Position numbers and translations under genes: made by a program. A model generated the notes under the pieces. It did no database searches, was not told the origin of the DNA, and saw only the letters and a program-made list of their open reading frames with translations. From the NCBI GenBank assembly GCA_025890175.1, contig JANPYM010000010.1:1518427-1582426 (forward strand): a DNA stretch of 64,000 bases, written 5' to 3'. This document shows, one piece after another, positions 34,451-47,911 of the stretch. Source of the DNA: Ciborinia camelliae. Lineage: Eukaryota > Ascomycota > Leotiomycetes > Helotiales > Sclerotiniaceae. How positions within the stretch are numbered: the first letter of the stretch is position 1; every line of letters begins with the position of its first letter.

Positions 34451-37400
34451 TTAAATGTGTATGATTGTATAGAAAAATGGATCAACGGACAAACAGTATA
34501 GTATGTACATTATATATACGATAAACTCGTATGAATTCAATGATATCTTCATGGAACTTTGTTCCTTTTACCTCTATTTAGCCTCCAGTGAGGTGGTACT
34601 TGGATTTCTTGATCTCGTCTCATCTTTATTGCCATAGTATGTGTTTTGTGCCTCCTTACCCCGCCACTAAGTCACTTTCCCCCGCGCAGACACCATGTTG
34701 TCCTGTGAGATGATACCCCTATCCTCACTATACGCATAGGAAATAATCCACACTCTCCATGTTTCTCGGGATAACCAACCATGTCCCTTTGGAAATTATC
34801 GGTTTCGCCTTGGGGAACTTGAGTCTGCTTCACCCTACCCTGGACTCACAATCCTGATCTGATCTGGTCTGGTCTCTGTGCTCGACTTGTAATTTGCCAG
34901 GTTTTGCGGATGTGGGATGCTAATGGTGTTGCATCTGTTTGACAGAAATATGTGGGGGGGGAAATAGAATGGTAAGTATTCGGCATTGTCAATGATGAGA
35001 AAATATTGCCAATGGTTAAATCTTAATCTTGTTGTCGGGGATCTGGGATCTGGGAATTTCAGATATTGAAAATTCAGATCTTTTACATGTTGGGCCTTTG
35101 CATATTCGTCTTTTTTTGATAATGGTCTACCGTCCTTCACCTATTCTCTGGCTCGTATGATCTCCAATGATCTCCAACTGAATTGTCTCGGGATTATTCA
35201 ATGCTATCTTTCAGAGCGGAAGGAGTGCTTTTATATTAATCATTAGGGTTGGAGAGGTTGATCCACCCACCTTGTTGCTTCTACAAAGCCTTGGTGTTAA
35301 AGTGTTGATTCATTCACTGCGGGTAAAGGGGTGTACTGCTCTTGGATTCATAATTTTATCTCGGTGTCTCTACTTAAGAACGGGGCCCTCTTCGTAAATG
35401 CAAAAAAGAGTAAGATGAATTATCAAAAGCATATCACGTCTTAAGTAACTTGATGAGGCAGGAACGCAACCACTTCGTGGGAATTCCAAGCGAGATGTTA
35501 TGAAATTAAAACTGCTGTCTTGAAAGTCAAAACTATCAATAATCGCACAAGTCATTTAATGGCATATCTTTTAGTAATGGCAATAGTACTTGAAAACAAT
35601 TAATCTGATTTTTACCTAGTTATCATCTCAGAATTTCGTCCTTGTCTAGAGAATGAAATGGTTGTCATCTATACCACATTAGATGAATAAAATACCCAAA
35701 CCCTTTCGAAAATCTCCCGTCTTGCCTACTTAAACTTCCAACTTTCAACCTTTCTACCTCAACGCAGTCAAACTTTTTCAACTTGAGGCCCGAAGGACTT
35801 GGCGTGCCTCGGATTGTGAGTCTTTTGGTTTTGATATTCGTGTCTTAAGATTTTATTTGTTTAGGTTTGAGAAGATGTTGTTCGGATTTTTTGGCTGGGC
35901 TTACTCCTGCTGCTTTATTGTTGTCGTTTTTCTTTCTCTCTTTATTTTTGTTGCTGTTGTTGTTGTCTTGAGTTTGAGTGGGAGAGATTTGGGACTGGAG
36001 TCCGGGATGATATCAGTATATATCTGAGAGATTTCAAGTTAGAACCTAGGCCCCTTTCCTCCCCGCTAGTCTCTGGTCTCTGGTCCAGATAATTGCCCAA
36101 TGATCACCTTTATCATTGAAGTATCACGGCTATCATGAGGGGGGTTTATATACGTAGTATTTGAAATTCGAGGGGCTATGATTGTTAGCCTTCAATAGTG
36201 GGCCATTCATAGAAGTCTTGTGTGAAGAGGTGGTAGGCTTTGCCTGTGAGGAACTATTTCTAACATAAGAGCGAATACCAGAATTGGAGAACCAAATTTC
36301 GGTAATGACCGGGAGGAAACAACAATTTTTCAATCCACAGCGACAAGAAAAGAATCAATGAAAATGCAAACCGATAATCCTTGAATACTTTCAGATGACA
36401 TACAATCCCCTCAGCTATCTCTATCAAATCAAAACTATATCATATGCGTCAAGATCCTGAAAGCATCTGTGGGGGTGTCATAGAGCCATAGTATCACAAT
36501 ACTTGATTTTTCTTTGAACCACGGCCCCAAGCTCATCTTTTATGGACAGATTATTACATGGCTTAGAGCTTTGGGCACCTGGTGATTCACTTCTGCAAGA
36601 CTTTGTTTACCCCTCTTTCCCTCTTCACATTATTGTTTTATGATGAATACATTCACTATATTTACATTAATTGCCGAGAATTTGGTCAAAGGCTCTAAGA
36701 TGCAGACTTTCTTTCTATAAAAGTCTCTCGAGAATCTACTTCATCTCCCCATCTATTCGTATTCTTCCTACATCAAGTCATGTTTCAGGACTTGTGGAAA
36801 GTCGGCTGGCAGCTGAGTCTTTAGATCCTGATGGAAGAGTATGGGGACTTGATTTAATTATTTCAAGCTCCGAGGGAGCAGATGGGGGTGCTAGTCTGTG
36901 TTGACCGCAATAGGCTGTGATGATGGTCTGGAGAATTCCATTGCTGCTGTTCTGATCATTGACCAAATTTCGACAATAAATAAGGCTATTCGTCTGAATC
37001 TACTCGGGCTAGTATAGTTTAGCTTGATATAATTTTCTCTTGGGTCTTGCAGAATGGGAGGAGTTCAAGGTAGTTCAGTGTGTTTCAATTGGATTTGGAT
37101 TCCACAGAGCTAATTCAGGATCTCAGTGATTTGTCTGTCAACGGATTTTGTGGATGCTTCAAAGTATCCCGAGGTCATCTTTGATTCTTTTATGCTTTAC
37201 AATATGTCCACATCTTAAAAGGTCCATTGAAACCTAACATTCACTGTATTACTCATGCACCTGAATACACCTCCCGGACCGCTATTCCCATCATGTTACG
37301 GCAGTAGTGCCTGTGATATCAGGCAGCACTCCTCCTCGCTAGACCGTATGGCTGCACTGCCTTACGAATATAAAGGGCGCAGCCCTTTATAGTAGTTAGT

Positions 37401-40400
37401 CTCTTCAAGCAATACATTGCATTTCACCCTCTTCGTGACACATCACGTCAATATCACAGACCCCACAATGATTCACCTTCTACATGCAAAACCCACCTAC
37501 CCCCCATCAACTCTAGCCCGCCCTTCTGTTAAGGTCTCTCCATCTATTAATCCTTAAGAGAATTATGACAGGTCCTTCTCGCCATAACATGTCCTGTCCA
37601 ACCTCCTATTCGTGGAAGTATGTTGTGGTAGTCTGGTAGATGATGTGATGTGAAGGTAGTGCATGTTTATGTCCCTCCCGTCTCCGATGGTTCTTGTTAG
37701 CGAGATCCTGGAATGTTGGGATCCTAGATTATGTACATAAATAGATTTCTATCTAAGATTTGGTAGCAGCAATTATCACGTCACAGAATTCGCATTATAC
37801 GAATGCCAAGAGAGCACTTTGGTCGAGGTAGCGTGGGATCTGTTGAGACTTTCATTTTCGCACGGATTTTATTGCACAATAGTTTGCGGCTTTAGATTTT
37901 AGAGCGAATGGTGTTGTGTGTTGTTTGTTGCTGTCAATTTTGCATTTTTGGGCGTCTTTCTTGTTTGTTTTATCTTCTGAACTGGGGATGAGGATATGGA
38001 GTTCAGATCTTACGAGTGAGTATGGGATAACACTGTAGAGAGTAGAAATTACATCTAATTCCTTGGATGATTTCCGCATTGAATGGTAAAAGTTCGCCTT
38101 CACCTTCAGGGGTTCGCATAATTGGTATAATTGGGACAGCAACTTAAGATGAGATCGTACTGTAACTCTGATATTTCAGGATGAGAATGAGGGATGAATT
38201 CGTTACAATGAGATGATTATCAACATTAAGGGATCGGAGGAAAAGTGACAACAACAAAAATATGAATTTATCAACTTCAGACGACAAATAGATTCGAAAA
38301 CGGCTTCATGCTCGGGTGATGGGTAACTATTCTAAAGAAGCTTGAGAAACAACATAATAAGTCATAGACAAGTCGCAACAGCGACACCAAAGAATCATTG
38401 CTTTACCTAAGAAGTTAAAAATTAACTTGCAGACTCAGGAGCCGTGGAAGAGCCCACTTATATAGCCATAGAAAGAGAATTCATAGCAAGATGTGCTGTC
38501 TTGAATACGATATTAGCTAGTGAATAACTACCTAATCATGCCTCACAACTTGTGCTCCTTTAAAAACACCCCGCTCAATGTGTCATTATTCACCATAATT
38601 ACATAGATCCGTGTATGTGAACTTTTACCCCGCCACATTGTAGGGTTGGGATCTATTTAAGGGACTGCTTTTACATTGTTATTTTCCTGTAAAGCGTATA
38701 GGGCAACGAAAATAAAGCATAATTGAGGTGTGAAGTCTCACGTGTGGAAAAGAGGGCTGCAATGCGGACTAGTGTGTGGATGTCGCAGCCGTTTTGAAGT
38801 ACTTCGAGTATGGTTCTCTGATTGCTAAGAATTGCAGAATCTATCTTAATCTCAATCTCTAGAATTCAGATGGCTCGGGATTCATGTTGTGAAAGACTTA
38901 TTTTGTCATTGTTTCAAGTCATATAATAGATGGGATGAGAGTAAAAGTTGATATATATATACCTATATATGGATGATAACAGCAAAACAATAATTAACCT
39001 CCTATTCACATAGAACCCCAACCAGTGAGACTTAAAACTTCTAACAAATCCCTACTATGTACCACGGAATCAGAGACTCCAACCGATTCTATGGTAGTCT
39101 AGAAGGCGTAACGCAGATTCTTTTGTAGATTTGTAAATACTGGAAACTCTTACAACAGTATAACTTATACTGAGCACTGGGTCCGATCTTCTGGACTCAT
39201 TCACTTGCATGATGATTATGGCTCTGTTATTCGATATATCTGGAAGGTCTGGATGCTGGATGGATGTGTATTGAATTTTCTAATTGTATATGGACCAATA
39301 ATGAGTGGCAACAGTTATTCAACTTCAATATTTGGGTTTCAGGACAGGACGCCAAGAAGAATCTTATTGTGGACACTCTCTCCTGGTTGAAAAGTGAATT
39401 GCTTACTAGCTTATGCCTTTTTAAATCTGTGTCTGGATATATAAAGACGACTTTCTTCGGCACAGAAAAGAATCATCAAAGCAAGGTAGACTAGTATCAA
39501 ACTATGAATGGGTGATGACTTTTTCATTCCCCTTGCTCCTAATTAATCTAAAGAATCTCAAAATGATATGATGATGTTTTATGTTTCAAGGCCCGGAGTG
39601 AAATATGTGGACAAAGTATATAGTGAGATGATAACTTACGAATAAGGATAACAAGAATATAAAAGTGATAACAAAAGTGGTTCTGCTCCGATAAAAATAT
39701 TGAAGAACTACTAGTTACATATCAAAACATTGCATTGAAAGAAAACAGAAAGACCGGCAAGATATAAATAATATGAAGCCAGATGCGCTCTCCATTCATT
39801 ATGATATTTGCTGTTTTCTCGGACAGGCCGATTTATCCACAGGATAAAAAACTGGTAAGGACTTGCTCATATATATACCTACCTACACTTCAATTTTCCC
39901 GGACCCATAGTTCATTTTCCCGATTATGAGAACATTGAACTATTCATAAATCAATTAAGATATTCAAGAAGATTCATATGAAATTCTGCTCTTGATTATA
40001 TCCATTAATATCATCAACGGACTGAATGAGAAGTATAGTGGAATTTCTACATAGAAATATTGGCCGCTTATTACTCCTAGGTATGAATTCTTAGTAATTA
40101 GGCATAATTAATTATGGAAGGATAATATGACTGTTAAGAGGATACTACTGTAGGTATCTATAAAATAGGGTGGTGTTAGGCGAGGGATGTTGCTGGTGGA
40201 TTTCTGGAAATGGAAAGAACGTCAGTATCAGTAGCTTCATAACTCACAATCGATCTAGCATATTATCGGGAGTTTATTGCATATCCATTGAACCTCAAAA
40301 TTGACACCATAATCACGATGCTAGGTGACCCAATAGAATCACAAGCACCAACTACATTTCCAAAAAAGCCGAATAAGAAGCCGCACTTCGAAGTTAGCAA

Positions 40401-40701
40401 CGGAAGCTAATGGCCGGCATATAACTAGCAGGCCAAGAATATCTAAGCTCACCGGAGCGCCATGTGTTGAAGTAAATAGACCCGAATCTAGATCTTCATT
40501 CTCGTTATGTTGCATATCTGTCGAATCTCGAAATTGACGTCATCATGTTGAATGCACCAATAGAATTACGATCGCAAAGGGATAGTTTGGGAGATTTAGC
40601 TTGGAAGGAAAATTTAGTAGTGCTATTAGCGTTGGGCACTGACTAGTTGCATTGTAGTGTAATGAAATGACGCAAAGCTTTATCTTTAAACTATAGACTA
40701 A

Positions 40702-41082
40702 GGGCGCGTTCGGATCGATTTTTTTGAAATATTAGACCCCATTTGCCTCAATATATTAGGTCTAATGTGGTCTAAAATGATTTTGCCGAACGCGATATTG
40801 AGTTCAATATATATTAAGCTCAATATGTAGTTGAAATATTTTGATCCGAACGCAATATTAGATTCAATATTTTTATTAAAAAATATTGAGTCTAATATAT
40901 TAAACTAGCAAGTACTTGAATCAATTCCCATACAATAGTCAACAGCAACTTTTAGGTGCTGTAGACAAAATATATTTGAACCCCTGCAACTTTAGCTTCA
41001 ATTTCAATAGCTTCAATAACTTCAATATCCTCGCCCTTTTAAATATTTACCAAATATTCAAAAAATCGATCCGAACGCGCCC
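40702..41082. mobile_element. Harbinger-like MITE, 381 bp, TAA target-site duplication
   Basis: The left end GGGCGCGTTCGGATCGATTT is mirrored at the right end; the terminal inverted repeat is 26-27 bp and differs only in the length of a T run (7 versus 6). A 3-bp TAA flanks both sides (40,699-40,701 and 41,083-41,085). Three-base TWA duplications together with GGG-starting ends fit PIF/Harbinger (Tourist-like) elements. The interior is AT-rich with repeated CCGAACGC and CAATAT motifs and has no transposase frame, so the element is non-autonomous. The almost perfect ends suggest recent insertion or an active family elsewhere in the genome. Confidence 0.88.
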
Positions 41083-41365
41083 TAACTTGCTGATCAATTT
41101 GAATTCTACTTTTCTAACTTCATGTACTTGGTATGTGTTAACTAGGGTAGTGGTACGTACAAGTTTTCACATATTTCTTTATGACCAGATGTAGGTTTAT
41201 AGTAGTTCCTAGTACATTTATAGAAATAAATATCAAAAGCCATGCTTCAGTGGTGATGTCATATGCCCCGTACAGACGGAATAGACTCCAAACTGTCAAC
41301 CAGTAAAGACTTCTTTTCGTATTACCAGAGTCTTAAGTACCTAGTTTTCCTTGCCCCTTTTATAT

Positions 41366-41462
41366 TTGTTGGAAGAACACGTGCTGTGCAATATTCTACA
41401 TTCACTATTTAGCATTATATACTACAATTGTTGGAAGAACATGTAAATATTCTACATTCACT
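41366..41462. repeat. Imperfect tandem duplication of about 62 bp
   Basis: TTGTTGGAAGAACA occurs at 41,366 and at 41,428, each followed by ATATTCTACATTCACT (41,391 and 41,447). The second copy has lost a few bases in its middle. It abuts the hairpin at 41,463. Confidence 0.8.
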
Positions 41463-41536
41463 GTGTGGGGTATATGCTACGGATACAGGACTAGCGTGTA
41501 ATCCAGTCCTGTATCCCGTAGCATATAATCCCACAC
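41463..41536. repeat. 74-bp near-perfect hairpin (about 30-bp arms)
   Basis: GTGTGGGGTATATGCTACGG on the left pairs with CCGTAGCATATAATCCCACAC on the right, and ATACAGGACT pairs with AGTCCTGTAT, leaving a 12-nt loop at 41,493-41,504. Only a few bulged positions break the stem. It could be a foldback-type mini-element or a transcribed small-RNA-like stem; the sequence alone does not decide. Confidence 0.85.
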
Positions 41537-42292
41537 TGCTCCGGTACATACCTAGTTTAACCATACATGCAATACACTTACAACAGGTTATGAAGCCCAT
41601 GAAAGCGCTTGTCCTTTACGCATTTGATATTATTTGATCGTGCACAAGATGTTTTCTTCCGAATCTACCTCAGTTGCCACGAAGTGATGATCTGTTGTTG
41701 TGTTCAAAGGCGACAACTGGAATGAGTATCAGTATCAGTTGAAATAAGTTTTTTGGTTTCACCTGAGATGATAATGCATATATTGTCAGAGTCTGATATA
41801 TAAATTAGAAATTCAATGGCAGCGGTGAAAAAAGTCATATAATTTGTGACAGTAAAACACATGTATGAATCGCTGATCGTCTGTCTACCATTAAACAAAT
41901 TGCAGCCTTCAACGAAATCCAACCACGCAATATGATATCTTCGCAGCGCCTTTGATACTGAAGAAATGAAAATCTTTTACAACCAGGCAATAGGGCAATT
42001 CAGTTACTGTGCCGGTGGAGTATCAAAATATCACTGCTCTTTTATAGTAATATATAGAAATTCTAGTGAGTTTAGTATTTACTTGATCAGGAATTTTGGT
42101 AAATGGTTTAAACGAGGTACCAATAGTATTCCCAGATAATGGGCCAGCTGGGTGATATAAATACGGCCAGCTATCGTTACGAACCTTCAAATCAAAGAAT
42201 ATATTAAAGACATAATTGAAAAGACCTCAAAAGATGTATGTCTACAAGTGAGATTGATCATAGTTTAAGATTATGAATTTCCCGCGCTTTTG

Positions 42293-42331
42293 GGGGGGGG
42301 GGGGGNNNNNNNNNNTGGGGGGGGGGGGGGA
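42293..42331. other. Assembly gap (10 N) inside poly-G
   Basis: Ten Ns at 42,306-42,315 split a long G homopolymer. Fixed 10-N length and poly-G flanks indicate a sequencing drop-out, not a biological boundary. Confidence 0.9.
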
Positions 42332-45300
42332 GATGAGGACAAATACATTTCTGTTAGAACATAGATTGACAGTAACGAGGTATCATCATCTGCTTCAGCA
42401 ATAATTTAATCGCAGTAGCAAGATCACTTATTCATGACAATAAGAAATATGTTGTATGAATGATGGTATCAGAATGATAAGATACTTTTGATTCGCCTAT
42501 GACACTTCGACTTTCGAATGTATCGAGCATAAGGAAAGTTCATCCACAACCTTTCAGGAACTTACTTCATCCTGCTGCCCCACCGCTAGAATTGTATGAT
42601 ATACGATATTTCACACTTCGAGAAATATATTTATAAGTTCAACGTTGGATTTCAGCAAAATTAATACTCACAATGTTTATCTCGAGTAAATGCCCCCAAA
42701 GGATGGAATACACTAATTAGGAGATTCGTATAGACCAGAGTTATACGGTCTTAGACCCCTCTTGCAGAGATAGTGCAAGAGATTGTTGCAAAGGCTATAT
42801 AAGATGAATTCTGGATGTTGATTAGTGAAAGATCTGGATGAAGATGATTTGAAGGCATTGAAGGAAGAAAAATGTGAGAGTGGCTGTTCCGTACGCATTT
42901 TGGTAGGCGTTTTTTTCGACACCCTCATTTGCAACTTGAATCAATGTATATGAGATTCAAAAGGACGTGACAATAAGAAAATATTATTATTATTGCTATC
43001 AAAAGAGCGAGAAGACCTTTAACCGGGCTGGAAAATACAAAGTTATTATTTGATATCGTTTGATGATCTAGCAAATAATAAATACCGGAGTATCCAAGAA
43101 ACAATCAATCTAGCTCTCTTACTAGGAGACGATATTCACGCACATATTATTCTTAATCAGAATCTTAGGATTTGAAATGAGATTTTTTTCTTCTTCCACA
43201 CATAATATAGAAAAGTTGCAAGTGGCCTGGCCCAACTACTTTCAATAATTGAATGGAAATATGGATGGATTAAATAGTTCAAGGAGCGGAAAAGAAAATT
43301 CGGTATATTATCCGATCATACGAAATCCAAGTTAAAGTCTGCGAGGAACTTATAAAAAGAGTGATGGTAGCCCGAGATGTGAGCTTGTAGAAAACTCGAA
43401 TAAATAACTAGTCACCAAATTTAACTCCACCGGGTTGAAGAGCGTTACTTTCTCTGCACTTCCTCAGGTTCATTCTCTCTAAATTAAGAAACTTTCAGAG
43501 GGATTACGTACCGCTCGATATGAGAGGAGCACTAGAAAAAACGGCGGTGAGAATGCGGATGATGAAAAGTTAAATGATGACAATTCATTGCCAAAGGTTC
43601 CCCAAATCTAGAAATTCCAGTTCAGCTTTGCCTCATACTTCATGGTTGCATATTTTCCCAATCATATACACATGCAAGATATTGGAGTTCAGTATGATCA
43701 ATCCAAGACACCATGATTGGGATTACAATTTGGATTTGAAGTATTGATGTATGATTAATATTGATACAGCAAAGTCTTTTATACTCCATAAAGAAATCTA
43801 TGATCACGAAAACTGGGGCGCTTAGAGCATGGGATTGCTCATTGGCTCCCTAGAGCAGATATACCTGGAGCAGTAAATGAGTGGAATCTTTTCTACAGAG
43901 GGAGATGTTTAAAGTTTTAGTCGGAAGAGTTTCTTGACTCCGGGTCCCACATGAAATCAGCGTTATAAATAGACATATCCAACCATCTATCATTCTCTAG
44001 TAACATCAATAAACAAAACATGCTCATTTTCCAAGGTGAAAGTGCGAGTTCATTACATTATCTGCACCTAAAAAATCCCGTGTTTCCTCACGAAATTCCA
44101 GGCATATAGTAGTTCCCTTCACATAACTTCAGACAAACCTTCCTCTGATTGACGACAACAAAATTTCAAATCGACAATCATTATCTAAAACAATATTTTT
44201 GTATTCGGCTGAGAACCAACTCTAGAAAGCAGAACCCTTGCATAATTCAATATAGAATCAAATAACAAAAAGTAAAAGAAAGAGCAGATGGAAAACAGCA
44301 CACCTTGTGATTCCAGGGGGGTTATTCGTTATATCCATTACAGATACTCCATGCCTCCATCTTGAACCTTTATAACGCCCAAATATTTTTTTCCGATTGT
44401 AAAGCCGGGGTAAGAGCAAAAGCCGTGAATAGACGAGGTAGTCCGAAAATCAAGAATCTATTCACTTTCGCCTGCTTTCTCTTTAATCTTATGATCCATC
44501 CACTTATTTTGTATCGGTATACAATATCTATCATAAATAGACATGCTTCAGCATGAAATTAGAACTCGGAAGCGTTTAGAGCCTCTAAAAATGTATAAAT
44601 ATGGAAATCGATATAGTTCCATCGCCCTTTTTCATTTGAAAAAGAAGCTTTGATATTAACTAACTTCGCTACTGGCAGACTTTTTCAGTCCATGCAATGG
44701 ATATCTTTTGTTTGCGCTGTCGCGGTAAACTTCAGACCGACAATATTCACATAAAAGTGATTCTCGACGGTAAATAGCACAAACAAACGAACGACGATAA
44801 TAATAATAATAATAATCAGATCCCCCAAAGGTTTCAAGAAATTTTGATTTCATGTCACGGCGAGATGATTACTGTAATACAATACACAGGTGAATCAATC
44901 GCAAGCTCGAGAACACGAACCCGCCTTTTTCTCATTTAAGATAATACAAGTTGCGCAGTTTTTCCATGCAGATTATCTCAAGTTAATTAAAGCTCTTATA
45001 TAGGAGAAAATTGAAAAGAGCGGGGCCTGCATGTTGTGCGGGGTAAGTTAAAGGAGAAATCAAGCATTTCTCGCTTAAATATTCGGAGCCTATAAAAACT
45101 GTGCGGAATCGTTGAACCAATTAATTAGGTAAATGAATGTTCCACGGGGACGAGCAAAGGCCTCGGCTTTGTAATGCGGGGTTTGTCATCTGGAAATACT
45201 GTCAACTTTATTTAATTGTTTCTGGAGACGTGAACGGAGATGGGTGAATAAAAGTAACGATGATGTGGACGATGTGATGCGTGACGTATGCTGTGCAAAA

Positions 45301-45763
45301 TCCCTTTCACTTCAGACGGATCCATATTAGACCTCTTTTTAGGAAACTGAGTTTGAGTTTTTTTGGTTCATCTCATCTCGCCTTGGATACTTAGATATAA
45401 TGAGACACCAAAACGACAGGAATTATTATTAATGAAATATATGATGATACTTTTAAAGATTGGCGATGAAAATAACTGCAGATTTGATATTCATTGGACG
45501 ATCATCCAAGTCTAACGCGAACTAGAAGATGGAAATTCGTAAATGAGCTAAAGCCTCTGCATCAGATGCTGCAAGTCGAATACTCAATAGCTGCGAACGT
45601 TAGAACTAATTTTATAGTCCTGTCTCGAAAGTATTGGACTAGAAATGAATGTAAATCGACTACCAGGAGGGGGCTTGGATGGATTCTCGTGAATACTTTG
45701 GCTTGTTACCGCAAATCCTGGATTAACTCATAAGACAGAAACTTGACCATCGTGATACTGCGT

Positions 45764-46994
45764 TATCAACCAGAAGTTATACTGCGATTGTATATCTGTC
45801 CCCGAATGCTGAACACACAAATCTCACTGTTTTGATAGAAGCACAGGTAACTAATATTATCTATTATTTCCTTTAACAATGAAACCACTGTGCCATAGGA
45901 GTGGACTTCATCTTTATTGAACTTGATATTGAACTTGATATTATTGTGTATCGAGCTAGTGTATGTAGAACTATTTTATATCAACAATCTCCAAGGGAAC
46001 AAATTATCAAGTCAGAGCCAGTAAAAAAGTACTAGTCTGCGCTGAATCCCTAAAGTCTCCCCAAGTCCTTAAACTATCTGGAATTAGATCTCCAGAAGTT
46101 TTGAAACGACTTGCTATCGATGTATTGGTAGCCAATATAAATGGGGGAGAATCTACAAGACCAACCATTTGCGCAACTGAGTTGGGAAGCTATTGATCGC
46201 GTGACTACGCTTCAGAGTCTTCAAATGCCAGTTTTAATCCGTATAGATCTCAAGGATTTCTTTGTAATCCAAACAAGCGTATGAACTTCTTTGATACAAT
46301 CTTCCGCGTTTTCGTCCCACGAAAAGGTCAAATAATATCGTTCTGATAACATCAGACAGGCCTGACCCCTTACCGACTCGGTCGATTCTAAAACTCCATC
46401 CCTGGAGAAATAATACGAGTTGCAGAGAGCATCATTGGATGACGCTGTCGACATAACCACAATATTGCATATTCTAGCAGAGGCTGATCATTTCCCACCA
46501 CTACAACTTCTCCACAGGGGTAATTCTTCAGCAGTATCGTGATTCTTTACCAGTAATTCTCCCACGGGTCGGTCCATATCACTTCCGCAAATCCCACCGC
46601 AAGTCCAGCTACTGATTCCAATTGCCCTCCCCACCCTTTTGATATGCAAATTATATTTAAAGCTTTGCCATCCATACAAGATCTTGTGACCAAGTAACCA
46701 ATCATACCTATTCCGCTATGTTTAAAAACGAAGGTAAAGCATTCTATCCAGGGTATCACGATTCATGAATCCACACCTGAGAATGTGGCGGCTTGGTGCA
46801 CATAAACCTTGACGACTGTTCATCATTCGATGGGAACTTGCTCCATGTTGCCAAAGGAATATGATGGTGTTGTTGATGAAAGACTGAGAGTAAACGGAGT
46901 AAACGGAGTGGATAGATTGAGGCTTGTAGACGCTAGTATATTCGCATTGCAAATTCGAAGGAATCCAGTTATAACGGTATATACTGTTAAATAG
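45764..46994 (+). pseudogene. GMC oxidoreductase pseudogene (C-terminal two thirds)
   Basis: Family landmarks appear in order on the plus strand but in different frames. RSYTAIVYLSPN with LTVLIEAQVT lies near 45,770-45,850. KKVLVCAESLKSPQVLKLSGI, the second GMC signature, lies near 46,020-46,085. LVANIN is followed, after a lost base, by LQDQPFAQLSWEAIDRV. FSHGSVHITSANPTASPAT lies near 46,558, and [19 protein letters not shown] and [12 protein letters not shown] run to a stop at 46,994. At least two frame changes and several stops (near 46,290 and 46,697) break it, and no FAD-binding GxGxxG N-terminus is visible upstream. Intact GMC enzymes oxidise alcohols, sugars or related substrates with FAD; this copy cannot make one. 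One signature Gly is Arg, consistent with G-to-A decay. Confidence 0.88.
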
Positions 46995-47911
46995 TAGTAA
47001 AAGGCTTTTGATATGATCAAGGAAGATTGGAATGGAAGGTCTGCCAGATATATGAAGTTGTAAAGATTAAGGGTACAGTGGATGAAAAGATATTAAGAGG
47101 AGGCTTGTGTGTTGTTTGAGTGTCCTTGGGAGAATTTCGTGTTTTGGGGTGACCTACCAGTAGGAAGTCATTTTTTCAGAAAATCCAAAAAAAAAGACAT
47201 GGATATCGAATATTTGATTTGTATTTGAAATAAATCTGGAGTTTGGAATTCTAGCTGAAGGTTTAAGCATACCACATTGTAAGAAACATGAAGACTCGGT
47301 AATCTGATATCATATCATACAATGATTTCAATGATAGAATAGTGAGGAATTTCAGTGCTTAACGTAATGGCTATATTGGGGCTGCCCGAATATTCGAATT
47401 GATTACCGTGCTTAGGGTTTCTTTAAAATGTAACCCTAATTGATCTTTTATATATTTGTATTTTCAATTTTGGAGGTTTCAATTTCAATTGATTTTATCA
47501 ACTCGGATCAAATCTAATGAAAAGATGTGAAATTGTATATACCGGTTGGAGAAATAATGTGAAGTCATTTTCCGAAGAGATGTTTGACTCACCAAGCTTC
47601 ACAAAGATGAATAGGACTTGCCTCTAGCCATTGTTCTGGTAAATATGATGTGACTGTTTCGCACTTGAGTGAAGGTACCATTTCTTCTATGGCATCTATT
47701 AGCTGGCAGGTGGCTGAAACTGACTGCACAGGACAGAGGCTTTTGCTCTTATTCTCCCAATTTCAAGTTGTTGCAATGGCGTGGTGAGTTGCGAGGTCGA
47801 GGAAGACACGATGTCTCTGCACAGATTCAAACGGCAGCCAACGTCTACCGAAGATACATGAAGATGTATCGTTGACTTATCATTGGCAGGGATCTTAAGA
47901 GAGGGATGCTA
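46995..47911. other. Spacer with an orphan transposon end
   Basis: No gene seen. Near 47,110-47,127 the string TTTGAGTGTCCTTG matches the inner-to-outer reading of the terminal repeat of the 47.9-kb mariner-like element, but no partner end is found nearby. It may be a fragment of another copy. Confidence 0.4.

Larger units (their letters stand above)
34451..45763. other. Long gene-poor AT-rich tract
   Basis: Over 11 kb without a supported protein gene. Frames longer than 60 codons are few and lack domains, biased codon use or splice partners. Identified content: a Harbinger-like MITE, a local duplication with a hairpin, and an N gap in poly-G, all listed separately. A 50-codon frame at 35,875-36,027 encodes one very hydrophobic segment, but nothing else supports it. 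Unannotated non-coding transcripts cannot be excluded. Confidence 0.6.

Noticed and set aside
35875..36027. 50-codon frame with one very hydrophobic segment (MLFGFFGWAY onward)
   Set aside because: T-rich DNA gives hydrophobic peptides by chance; no conserved motif or other support.
37262..37400. Short palindrome around AAAGGGCGCAGCCCTTT
   Set aside because: Only about 8-bp arms with no flanking target duplication; too short to call an element or terminator.
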